64,000 nt of DNA from Arenibacter sp040216555 (lineage in GTDB: Bacteria > Bacteroidota > Bacteroidia > Flavobacteriales > Flavobacteriaceae): the NCBI GenBank assembly GCA_040216555.1, contig JAVJOW010000032.1, positions 124,001-188,000 on the forward strand. Reading direction: 5' to 3'. The position numbers and the translations under genes were made by a program. The notes beneath the pieces are model-generated. The model was not told where the DNA came from. It did no database searches and worked only from the letters and a program-made list of their open reading frames with translations. This document shows positions 51,849 to 60,219 of the stretch, piece after piece (within the stretch, counting starts at the first letter, position 1; every line of letters starts with the position of its first letter).

Positions 51849-51875
51849 ATTTTTTTATACTGTCCCTATCAATTT

Positions 51876-52808
51876 TTAGAACGAATAATTTAATCCAAAT
51901 AGCCAATAGGTCTGCAGATCATTGTCTATAGAATCGAAAGTAGGCGTAGGGTCACCCAGATCCAGATTGTCAATGGCATAGCTTAGAGCCTCCTGTCTGT
52001 TGTTTCTTAGGCCAAATTCAAACCCTACACCAATCCCCTTCCACAAGGTGTATCCAAAGGAATTGGTCCAGGTCCAATTGGAATAATCCGCACTTTTATA
52101 ACTTTGAAACATGGACAAATTGGTTTTAAAATTAACCTTTCCCAATTTCCTGGTATAATCTGCCACGATTTTAGCACCTAATGAAGATTCGAAAACAGTA
52201 TCCTCACTACTAAAAACAAAGTTGTAGTTTAAGGGATGAATAACCACTACCAAATCTGCAATAGGGGTCCAAGTTGCTCCAACCCCCAAATCCAAGTAGC
52301 CAGGGTCATTAAAATTATCTATAATTGTGGTCCTATATTCCCCTAGGGCAGAAATAGCGAATTTATCATTCAGTTTCTGACCGTATAATGAGGTTATATT
52401 AAAAACATCTGTAGCCGAACGAAAACTATCATCATCGGTATCAATGTCCTTGTTATCTATTTTTACCCACCCAAGATTAATATTCAACGAATTTCTCCAG
52501 AAAAATTTCGGTTGATTAAGATTAGCAAAGGCATTGGTGGTAATGCCGATATTCCCTGCACTCGAATTTGGAGTACCTTTGGAATACCAATTGTTAAAGC
52601 CGGAAAGATTGGCGCCAATAGTTCCAAAAGCACCTTTTTTCCACCCAGGAATGGCGTTAATTTTACCTTGAATGGCGTCTACCCTTCCTTGGATCGCTGA
52701 AATGGAATCCTTTTTACTGGCTTTTTCCGCCTTTAATTCCTCCAAAGTTTGGGCAACAGTGATGTTCATAGCCAACAAAGCGACTATCGCTAATACAATT
52801 TTCCTCAT
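51876..52808 (-). CDS. DUF3078 outer-membrane beta-barrel protein
   Basis: 310 residues with a signal peptide (ending VAQ near residue 20). A short coiled-coil-like stretch (about 20-55) precedes alternating hydrophobic and aromatic beta-strands ending in a C-terminal Phe, as in outer-membrane barrels. It matches DUF3078, common in Bacteroidota and often found next to suf genes. Function unknown. It is the last gene of the minus-strand SUF run, 72 bases after DUF2480. Confidence 0.88.
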   Translation of the reverse strand: MRKIVLAIVALLAMNITVAQTLEELKAEKASKKDSISAIQGRVDAIQGKINAIPGWKKGAFGTIGANLSGFNNWYSKGTPNSSAGNIGITTNAFANLNQPKFFWRNSLNINLGWVKIDNKDIDTDDDSFRSATDVFNITSLYGQKLNDKFAISALGEYRTTIIDNFNDPGYLDLGVGATWTPIADLVVVIHPLNYNFVFSSEDTVFESSLGAKIVADYTRKLGKVNFKTNLSMFQSYKSADYSNWTWTNSFGYTLWKGIGVGFEFGLRNNRQEALSYAIDNLDLGDPTPTFDSIDNDLQTYWLFGLNYSF

Positions 52809-52880
52809 AATAGTTAATGTTTATTTATAGTAGTGCAAAAATAAGGAATGTTGAATTAATTGTAGGAAAGATATTGACCG

Positions 52881-53384
52881 TTATTTTGCCTTAAATAGCG
52901 GTACTGAAGAGCAGGCTTCTCCATACATCACACTTTTGGCTACGGACTGAATTTTGGTAGTTGCCCACAAATAAGCGTTTGCAGGTACAGGTTTATTGGA
53001 ACAACCCTTAATAATGACGGGTTTGTCCTCAAATTCGGACACATCCAAATTCTCTATTATTGACTGATAGAGCGAGGATTCCAGCATTTCCAAATCCCCT
53101 ATAATGACTTTCTTGGCGTAGGGCTGTAATTTGGTGGAAATAAGCATATACGCCCAACCAGGTATTATGGCATCGGTAGAACAGCTTAAAGCCACATAAC
53201 AATCTTGGAATTGACTCCAATCACAATCCTCCAATTGTGTCCTAAAATCCTTTTCCCTAAGGATTAAACCTTCAAACAACCAATCCTTAATATCCAGAAC
53301 CACCCTGTTCCCCTTGGGATAGTAGTCCTCAAGATTAAAGGTCACCAATTTGCTTTGGGAGACACGATTTATAATATCAGACAT
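52881..53384 (-). CDS. DUF2480 family protein linked to SUF genes
   Basis: 167 residues, no signal peptide, soluble. Cysteines occur in CDWSQFQDC near residue 50, CSTDAI near 67 and ACSSVP near 160. It matches the DUF2480 family that follows the SUF genes in Flavobacteria. An iron-sulfur-related role is inferred from position only. 98 bases separate it from the SufT-like gene. Confidence 0.85.
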   Translation of the reverse strand: MSDIINRVSQSKLVTFNLEDYYPKGNRVVLDIKDWLFEGLILREKDFRTQLEDCDWSQFQDCYVALSCSTDAIIPGWAYMLISTKLQPYAKKVIIGDLEMLESSLYQSIIENLDVSEFEDKPVIIKGCSNKPVPANAYLWATTKIQSVAKSVMYGEACSSVPLFKAK

Positions 53385-53482
53385 AAATTTTCAGTTTTCC
53401 AATATTGGATTAATTCCGGCGAGTCCGATTGTTTACATGATAATACCTTATCACCAATCGCAATTAAAACCAGAAGCCCTAA

Positions 53483-53815
53483 CTATAGCATTCCCAATTC
53501 CAATTTGGCTTCCTCACTCATTAATTCCTGTGTCCAAGGCGGGTCGAAAGTAATTTCTACCTCAACATCCTTAAGTTCGTCGATTGATTTCACCTTTTCT
53601 TCCACTTCCATTGGTAGCGACTCCGCAACCGGACAATTAGGGGATGTCAAGGTCATCAAGATCTTAACTTCATTGTCCTCATTGACGAAAACATCATAAA
53701 TTAACCCTAATTCATAGATATCCACAGGTATTTCAGGATCATAAATTGTTTTTAGGACCCTTACTATTTTTTCGCCCAATTCTTGGGTGTCTATAGTTTC
53801 TATTTCTTCGCTCAT
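53483..53815 (-). CDS. SufT/PaaD-like iron-sulfur assembly protein (DUF59)
   Basis: 110 residues of the MIP18/DUF59 type. Landmarks: YDPEIPVDIYELGLIYDV near residue 25, TLTSPNCPVAESLP near 56 with the conserved Cys, and FDPPWTQELMSEEAK near 92. SufT-type proteins help mature iron-sulfur proteins. It is placed in the SUF operon after sufE. Confidence 0.92.
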   Translation of the reverse strand: MSEEIETIDTQELGEKIVRVLKTIYDPEIPVDIYELGLIYDVFVNEDNEVKILMTLTSPNCPVAESLPMEVEEKVKSIDELKDVEVEITFDPPWTQELMSEEAKLELGML

Positions 53816-53876
53816 TATTTTAAATCTTTATGGTTTGCACAAAGGCTTTATCCAATAATTTCCCCAATAAAGGAAA

Positions 53877-54299
53877 TTAATTTAATTGTGTTTGGTATGC
53901 CACAGCATACAACTTCAATTGTTTTATCATACTTACCAAGCCGTTCGCCCTAGTAGGTGATAAATGTTCCTTTAGGCCAATTTCATCAATAAAACTGGTA
54001 TCTGCCTCTATAATATCCTTAGGTTTTTGATTGCTGAAGGCCCTGATCAAAATAGCAATGATGCCTTTGGTAATGATGGCATCACTATCGGCCGTAAAAA
54101 CCAATTTATCGCCTTCCAATTCAGCATGAACCCAAACCTTGCTCTGACAGCCCTTTATTATATTATCCTCTGTCTTATATTGCTCCTTGATCATCGGAAG
54201 CGATTTTCCTAGCTCTATCATATATTCATACCGCTGCATCCAATCCTCGAACATGGAAAATTCATCAACAATCTCCTCTTGTATTTCCTTTATACTCAT
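53877..54299 (-). CDS. sufE: SufE sulfur acceptor protein
   Basis: 140 residues from the ATG at 54299; an earlier in-frame start at 54344 is less likely since homologous SufE proteins start with a short SIKEIQEEIVDEF-type helix. The sulfur-accepting Cys is in IKGCQSKVW near residue 50. SufE takes persulfide sulfur from SufS and passes it to the SufBCD scaffold. It follows sufS by 106 bases. Confidence 0.93.
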   Translation of the reverse strand: MSIKEIQEEIVDEFSMFEDWMQRYEYMIELGKSLPMIKEQYKTEDNIIKGCQSKVWVHAELEGDKLVFTADSDAIITKGIIAILIRAFSNQKPKDIIEADTSFIDEIGLKEHLSPTRANGLVSMIKQLKLYAVAYQTQLN

Positions 54300-54405
54300 A
54301 TCTAAATTTTGTGCCCACTTTATAATGGTAACAATTCCCAGCAAAAATACAACAAGTAATTTTGCTTATCAATAATTTAAAAGATTGAAAACTAACCCAA
54401 TGTAG

Positions 54406-55632
54406 TTAAGAAAGCATTGTTTTTGCCCTCTTTACGCTTGCCACCAATATATCCACTTCTTCCTTGGTATTGTAAAAACTAAAACTTGCCCTTACCGTAC
54501 CAGGAATTTTATAAAAATCCATAATAGGCTGTGCACAATGATGCCCCGTCCGTACGGCTACCCCCAACTTATCCAAAATGCTCCCAATATCATAAGGGTG
54601 GAGCCCTTCAATGTTAAACGATATAACGGCCGTCTTTTCTTTTAAATCCCCGTAAATTTTTAGTCCGTCTATTGCCAAAAGTTCTTTGGTAGCATATTCC
54701 AATAGCTCGTGTTCGTACTGGGCAATAGCATCAAATCCTATGGCATTCATATAGTCCAAGGCAGCGCCAAAAGCAATACCTCCACAAATATTGGGGGTAC
54801 CTGCCTCAAACTTATGGGGAAGATCGGCATAGGTTGTTTTTTCAAAAGTTACCTCGGCAATCATTTCGCCCCCACCTTGATAAGGAGGTAATTTATTTAA
54901 CCACTCCTCTTTTCCATATAACATTCCTACTCCAGTGGGCCCGCACATTTTATGGGCGGAAACCACATAAAAATCCACATCCAATTTTTGTACATCGGCC
55001 TTTAGGTGCGGAGCAGCTTGTGCACCGTCTATCAAGACCGCAGCGCCTACATTATGGGCAGCCCCTATAATTTCCTCAATAGGATTAATAGTTCCCAGGG
55101 CGTTGGAAACATGGTTACAGAAAACCAATTTGGTACTTTGGGACAATAATTTATGGTATTCCTCCATAATCAATTTACCATTCAAACCCATTGGAATCAC
55201 CTTTAAAACAGCTCCTGTACGTTCACAAAGCATTTGCCAAGGCACAATATTGGAGTGGTGTTCCAAAGCAGAAACAATAATCTCATCCCCTTTTTTTAAA
55301 AAAGCGGCAAAACCATTGGCCACTAAATTTATACCATGGGTTGTTCCTGAAGTAAAAATAATTTCATGAGGCTTGGCAGCATTAAAATGTCTCTGTATTT
55401 TCTGCCTAGCCTGCTCGTAAACATCCGTTGCCTCTTGTGAGAGGGTATGTACCCCTCTGTGGATATTTGCGTTGTACCTACTGTAATAGTCCACAATGGT
55501 ATCTATAACCTTTTGCGGTGTTTGGGACGTAGCGGCATTGTCCAAATACACCAAGGGATACCCATTGACTTTTCTATTTAGTATTGGAAAGTCTTTTCGT
55601 ATACTTAATATATCTAGAACAGTTTGTATCAT
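54406..55632 (-). CDS. sufS: Cysteine desulfurase SufS
   Basis: 408 residues, a group II PLP-dependent desulfurase that takes sulfur from cysteine. The PLP lysine is in SAHKMCGPTG near residue 228, and the active-site Cys is in RTGHHCAQP near 366. DNAATSQTPQ near 30 is the family start. It lies 40 bases after sufD in the operon. Confidence 0.97.
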   Translation of the reverse strand: MIQTVLDILSIRKDFPILNRKVNGYPLVYLDNAATSQTPQKVIDTIVDYYSRYNANIHRGVHTLSQEATDVYEQARQKIQRHFNAAKPHEIIFTSGTTHGINLVANGFAAFLKKGDEIIVSALEHHSNIVPWQMLCERTGAVLKVIPMGLNGKLIMEEYHKLLSQSTKLVFCNHVSNALGTINPIEEIIGAAHNVGAAVLIDGAQAAPHLKADVQKLDVDFYVVSAHKMCGPTGVGMLYGKEEWLNKLPPYQGGGEMIAEVTFEKTTYADLPHKFEAGTPNICGGIAFGAALDYMNAIGFDAIAQYEHELLEYATKELLAIDGLKIYGDLKEKTAVISFNIEGLHPYDIGSILDKLGVAVRTGHHCAQPIMDFYKIPGTVRASFSFYNTKEEVDILVASVKRAKTMLS

Positions 55633-55672
55633 GATAAAAATTCGATGATGGGAATAGGGTTGAACAGATTTT

Positions 55673-56989
55673 TTATAGATCGAATCCTAAACGAACCCCC
55701 AATTTGTTGGCGATCAGTTTATTGATCCTCACTTTTAGTTCCGGGATCCGTACACTTTCCAATACGTTATTGGCAAAGGCATACATCAGTAAGGCCCTTG
55801 CTTCTTTTTTTGGAATTCCCCTGGACTGAAGGTAAAATAAGGCCTCCTCATCCAATTGGCCTATGGTACAACCATGGGAACATTTTACATCATCTGCAAA
55901 AATCTCCAATTGCGGTTTTGTATTGATAGTAGCCTTATCACTAACCAAAATATTATTGTTTTGCTGAAATGCATTGGTCTTTTGGGCAATCTTGTCCACA
56001 ATTATCTTCCCGTTGAAAACGCCTGTGGCATTTTCTCCATAAATTCCTTTATAATCCTGGTGGCTTTCACAATTGGGCTGAATATGGTGCACCAAAGTAT
56101 GATGGTCCACATGCTGCTTTTCTTCAATAATGGTAACCCCCTTCATGGTAGAATCTATACGTTCCCCATTTTGGTAGAAATTAAGATTGTTACGGGTCAA
56201 TTTACCCCCAAAAGAAAACGTGTGAACATTTACAACACTGCCGTCTTTCTGATCAATATACGTATTATCTATCAGCGAGGCCGTGGTTAAATCGTTCTGC
56301 ACCTTATAATAATCCACGTTGGAATTCTTGGCCGCAAAAATCTCGGTTACCGAGTTGGTAAACACTTCATTGGCCGTTAGGCTCTGATGGCGTTCTATAA
56401 TCTGCATTTCTGCATTTTCCTCTGCAATAATCAAATTTCTAGGCTGTAATAACAGTGCAGCTTCATTGCCAGTTGAAAAATGAACGATCTCTATAGGCTT
56501 TTTTGGAATCTTATTTTTGGGAATATAAATATATGCCCCTTCTTTGCTGAATGCAGTATTCAGTGAGGTCAAGGAATCATCCTTAGATGCTATTTTATTA
56601 AAATAAACATCTATTATCTGCTTGTACATAGGCTTGTTCAAAGCAGAACTCATTAAGCACACATCTACACCATCATGGGTAGTCTCTGATAAAAAGGAAC
56701 TGTATACCCCATCTACAAAAACAATTTTGAAGGTATCTATTTCATGAAGAAAATATTTTTTTACATCCCTGTATTCCAACATACTCTCCTTTTTTGGAAA
56801 GATGCTGAAATCTATTTTCTGTAGTGTATTTAAGGAAGTATATTTCCAGGCCTCCTCCTTTTTGGTGGGAAACCCCTTTGTCTCAAAATTCTTGATGGCC
56901 TCCGATCGTATATCGTGTACCGGATGATCTACATCCACACCATTTTCAAAAGCCAAGAATGAGGAAACTAATTTTTCTTTTAAATCCAT
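55673..56989 (-). CDS. sufD: SufD, scaffold subunit of the SUF complex
   Basis: 438 residues of SufD type: a variable N-terminal part and a beta-helix core with DHHTLVHHIQPNCESHQDYKG, read in pieces near residue 300. The C-terminal KCSHGCTIGQLDEEALFYLQSRGI segment near 370 is characteristic. It builds iron-sulfur clusters with SufB and SufC. A heptamer tandem repeat lies 5 bases upstream of its start. Confidence 0.96.
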   Translation of the reverse strand: MDLKEKLVSSFLAFENGVDVDHPVHDIRSEAIKNFETKGFPTKKEEAWKYTSLNTLQKIDFSIFPKKESMLEYRDVKKYFLHEIDTFKIVFVDGVYSSFLSETTHDGVDVCLMSSALNKPMYKQIIDVYFNKIASKDDSLTSLNTAFSKEGAYIYIPKNKIPKKPIEIVHFSTGNEAALLLQPRNLIIAEENAEMQIIERHQSLTANEVFTNSVTEIFAAKNSNVDYYKVQNDLTTASLIDNTYIDQKDGSVVNVHTFSFGGKLTRNNLNFYQNGERIDSTMKGVTIIEEKQHVDHHTLVHHIQPNCESHQDYKGIYGENATGVFNGKIIVDKIAQKTNAFQQNNNILVSDKATINTKPQLEIFADDVKCSHGCTIGQLDEEALFYLQSRGIPKKEARALLMYAFANNVLESVRIPELKVRINKLIANKLGVRLGFDL

Positions 56990-56993
56990 CTTT

Positions 56994-57026
56994 TTCAGTA
57001 TTCAGTATTCAGTATTCAGTATTCAG
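56994..57026. repeat. TTCAGTA heptamer tandem repeat before sufD
   Basis: Four full TTCAGTA units and a fifth partial one (33 bases), beginning 5 bases upstream of the sufD ATG, inside the sufC-sufD spacer. The sequence GAATACTG further on (57043-57050) can pair with CAGTATTC in the repeat. Confidence 0.85.
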
Positions 57027-57061
57027 CTTTGCCAACTGTGCAGTGAATACTGCCAACTCAT

Positions 57062-57814
57062 TTATATAACAGTCTCCTGTTTCAACCAATCATATCCTTT
57101 TTCTTCCAATTCCAAAGCAAGATCCTTAGTGCCCGATTTTACGATCTTTCCATTGTGCAAAACGTGTACAAAATCAGGTACTATGTATTCCAACAAACGT
57201 TGGTAGTGGGTAATAACTATGACAGCGTTATCCTTGCTCTTTAATTTATTTACCCCATTGGCCACAATACGCAAGGCATCAATATCCAATCCGGAATCAG
57301 TTTCATCCAAGATGGCCAATTTGGGCTCCAACATGGCCATTTGGAAAATCTCGTTACGCTTTTTCTCTCCTCCTGAAAAGCCTTCGTTCAAAGAGCGCGA
57401 CAAAAATTTTCTATCAATCTCCAACATTTCCGATTTCTCACGGATCAATTTCAACATATCCTTCGCTGGCATATCTTCCAATCCTTTGGCCTTTCTAGAC
57501 TCATTGATGGCTGTTTTCATGAAGTTGGTAACAGATACTCCAGGAATTTCCACTGGATATTGAAAGGATAGAAATATTCCCTTGTGTGCCCTGTCCTCAG
57601 GTGATGTGTCTTCCAGGTTTTCTCCTTCCAAAAACACCTCCCCTTCGGTAACCTCAAATTCTTCTTTCCCGGCAATTACAGCAGCCAAGGTACTTTTCCC
57701 TGAACCGTTTGGTCCCATAATGGCATGTACTTCACCTGCATTAACCGTTAGGTTTATTCCTTTTAATATCTCCTTATCCTCTACTCTAGCGTGTAAGTTG
57801 TTAATTTTCAGCAT
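57062..57814 (-). CDS. sufC: SufC, ATPase of the SUF complex
   Basis: 250 residues, an ABC-type ATPase. Walker A GPNGSGKST near residue 35, signature LNEGFSGGEKKRNE near 145, and Walker B LAILDETDSGLD near 170. The DETDSGLD form is specific to SufC. It drives SufB-SufD conformational changes during cluster assembly. It is 72 bases before sufD and 133 bases after sufB. Confidence 0.97.
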   Translation of the reverse strand: MLKINNLHARVEDKEILKGINLTVNAGEVHAIMGPNGSGKSTLAAVIAGKEEFEVTEGEVFLEGENLEDTSPEDRAHKGIFLSFQYPVEIPGVSVTNFMKTAINESRKAKGLEDMPAKDMLKLIREKSEMLEIDRKFLSRSLNEGFSGGEKKRNEIFQMAMLEPKLAILDETDSGLDIDALRIVANGVNKLKSKDNAVIVITHYQRLLEYIVPDFVHVLHNGKIVKSGTKDLALELEEKGYDWLKQETVI

Positions 57815-57947
57815 TGTTCTTAATTCTAATTATTTAAAATAATTGGGCGCCTTCGGCATTTTATTAAAATCTTCTCTTTATGACTAAAGAAACAGTAGTG
57901 TTTTTCCTTTATTAATTGGTCCTACCTAAGCATATGGGAAATAGCTG

Positions 57948-59393
57948 TTATCCTACAGATCCCTCTAAACTTATTTCCAATAATTTTTGGGCTTCCACCG
58001 CAAATTCCATTGGTAATTTATTCAGTACTTCCTTACTAAAACCATTTACGATCAGGGCAATTGCCTTTTCCGTATTTATACCCCGCTGATTGCAATAGAA
58101 TATCTGATCCTCCCCGATCTTACTGGTTGTGGCCTCGTGCTCTATTTGAGCGGATTTATTTTTTACTTCTATATATGGAAAAGTATGTGCTCCACATTCG
58201 TTCCCCATTAACAAGGAATCACATTGGGAAAAGTTTCTGGCATTATCCGCCCTACTGTTTACCTGTACCAATCCTCGGTAACTGTTTTGGGACTTCCCGG
58301 CCGAAATTCCCTTCGAAATGATAGTACTCTTGGTGTTCTTTCCCAAATGGATCATTTTGGTACCGGTATCCGCTTGTTGATAATTATTGGTTACGGCTAT
58401 AGAATAGAATTCCCCAATGGAATTATCCCCTTTAAGAATACAGGAAGGATATTTCCAAGTAACTGCAGAACCTGTTTCCACCTGCGTCCAAGAAATTTTT
58501 GCATTCTTTTCACACAAACCTCTTTTGGTTACAAAATTGAACACTCCACCTTGACCATCTTTATTTCCCGGGTACCAGTTTTGCACTGTGGAATACTTTA
58601 TTTCGGCATCATCCAATGCTATCAACTCGACCACTGCGGCGTGCAACTGATTTTCATCGCGCGAAGGTGCGGTACACCCTTCCAAGTAACTTACATAACT
58701 ACCTTCATCAGCAATTACGAGGGTTCTTTCGAACTGTCCAGTTCCGGCTTGATTAATTCTAAAATAAGTGGAAAGCTCCATAGGGCAGCGAACGCCTTTT
58801 GGGATATAACAGAAAGACCCATCGGAAAAAACCGCTGAGTTAAGGGCCGCATAAAAGTTGTCCTTTTGTGGAACAACAGAGCCTATATATTTTTTGACCA
58901 ATTCCGGATGTTCCTTGATGGCCTCTGAAATGGAACAAAATATAATTCCCTTTTCGCCAAGTGTCTTTTTAAAGGTAGTAGCAACCGATACCGAATCCAT
59001 CACGATATCCACGGCAACCCCGGCCAACTTCTTCTGTTCATCTAAAGAAATTCCTAATTTTTTGAAAGTGTCCAGCAATTCTGGATCTACCTCGTCCAAA
59101 CTATCGTACTTCGGTTTCTTATTAGGTGCGGAATAATAGGAAATAGCCTGAAAATCGGGTTTTTTATATTTTACATTTGCCCATTCGGGCTCTACCATTT
59201 CCTTCCAAATCTTAAAGGATTCCAATCGCCATAAAGTCATCCATTCGGGTTCTTCCTTCTTTTTGGAAATAGCTATTACAATTTCCTCATTTAATCCATT
59301 GGGAAACGTATCCGATTCTATATCTGTATAGAAACCATATTCATACTCCTTGGTCTCCAGTTCTTTCTTTAATTCCTCCTCTGTATATGCCAT
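57948..59393 (-). CDS. sufB: SufB, scaffold subunit of the SUF complex
   Basis: 481 residues. Landmarks: PKGVRCPMELSTYFRIN near residue 200, YVSYLEGCTAPSRDENQLHAAVVEL near 235, read in parts, HTFPYIEVKNKSAQIEHEATTSKI near 400 and QRGINTEKAIALIVNGF near 433. It is the main scaffold on which the cluster is built. Confidence 0.97.
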   Translation of the reverse strand: MAYTEEELKKELETKEYEYGFYTDIESDTFPNGLNEEIVIAISKKKEEPEWMTLWRLESFKIWKEMVEPEWANVKYKKPDFQAISYYSAPNKKPKYDSLDEVDPELLDTFKKLGISLDEQKKLAGVAVDIVMDSVSVATTFKKTLGEKGIIFCSISEAIKEHPELVKKYIGSVVPQKDNFYAALNSAVFSDGSFCYIPKGVRCPMELSTYFRINQAGTGQFERTLVIADEGSYVSYLEGCTAPSRDENQLHAAVVELIALDDAEIKYSTVQNWYPGNKDGQGGVFNFVTKRGLCEKNAKISWTQVETGSAVTWKYPSCILKGDNSIGEFYSIAVTNNYQQADTGTKMIHLGKNTKSTIISKGISAGKSQNSYRGLVQVNSRADNARNFSQCDSLLMGNECGAHTFPYIEVKNKSAQIEHEATTSKIGEDQIFYCNQRGINTEKAIALIVNGFSKEVLNKLPMEFAVEAQKLLEISLEGSVG

Positions 59394-59492
59394 TCTTCCT
59401 AATTTAACAATTGCTCAATGTAACAATTGGTTAATTACTTTTCATCTCTAATGCACGCATTGGTACATTTTTACTTTTTCTTCATTGTTACC

Positions 59493-59822
59493 TTAAAGAG
59501 AGAAGCTCTCTCCACATCCGCAAGTCCTTTGAGCATTGGGATTATTGAATACAAATCCTTTGCCATTGAGTCCCCCGGAATATTCCAGCACCGTACCAAC
59601 TAGATAAAGAAAACTTTTTTTATCCACTACAATACGCACTGCGTTATCCTCAAAAATTTTATCGGTTTCCGTGGTCTTATTATCAAAATCAAGCTCATAG
59701 GACAATCCACTGCAACCTCCGCTTTTAACACCTACCCGCACGTAATCCTTGCTGGCATCAAAGCCTCCTTCGGCCATTAGGGCCATTACCCTCTGCTTAG
59801 CTGTTTCAGATACTTTAATCAT
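59493..59822 (-). CDS. sufA: HesB/IscA-type iron-sulfur carrier (SufA)
   Basis: 109 residues of A-type carrier. The three conserved cysteines are in GGCSGLSYEL near residue 37 and in RTCGCGESFSL at the C-terminus. It takes clusters from SufBCD and hands them to target proteins. It is the first gene of the SUF operon, with a perfect -7 box 29 bases upstream. Confidence 0.95.
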   Translation of the reverse strand: MIKVSETAKQRVMALMAEGGFDASKDYVRVGVKSGGCSGLSYELDFDNKTTETDKIFEDNAVRIVVDKKSFLYLVGTVLEYSGGLNGKGFVFNNPNAQRTCGCGESFSL

Positions 59823-60219
59823 TCTTAATTGGATTTAATCTAAATAGTTTACAAATATAGTACATAAGTAGGGTTTTACCATAATTCCTAACATTAATAT
59901 AACGAATAGCCAAATCAAAATTTCTTATGGGCGAATGGATGATTAAAGTGGACCTCTTGTTCCAAGGGCATCGTTATTGGAAACACCGCTTGGATTTTTT
60001 ATATAAACTATGGCCGGAAACCTTATAATATAGTCCTTGACCTATGATTGCCTGAAGAAGAATTAGCACCCACATCCCATTATAAATCCGTTGAATATCT
60101 ATACGGAATGTCCTTCGGACCAACGGTAAAAAACCCATTTACCAGATCTTGTAAAAAATATTACCAAATAGTTATTTGTCGTAGCCTTAAAATAACTGGA
60201 CACAATAAAGCCCTAAAAT
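59823..60219. other. Intergenic spacer between the PQQ-like gene and sufA
   Basis: 397 bases. It contains the suf operon -7 box at 59852-59859. An open frame at 60048-60233 (61 codons, plus) overlaps the neighbouring gene and has no features, so it is not called. Nothing else was recognised. Confidence 0.5.
59852..59859 (-). promoter_or_regulatory. Predicted -7 box for the suf operon
   Basis: Reads TATATTTG on minus, a perfect TAnnTTTG match, 29 bases before the sufA ATG. No IscR-type site was recognised nearby. Confidence 0.5.

Larger units (their letters stand above)
51155..51875. other. Long spacer with two terminators and a possible structured RNA
   Basis: 721 bases between two minus-strand genes. 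It holds the esterase -7 box (51178-51185), a stem-loop-rich stretch ending in a plus-strand terminator (51582-51609), and a second terminator (51822-51848) that serves the DUF3078 gene. A 71-codon plus frame at 51580-51795 begins inside the terminator and is not called. No protein gene is supported. Confidence 0.6.
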
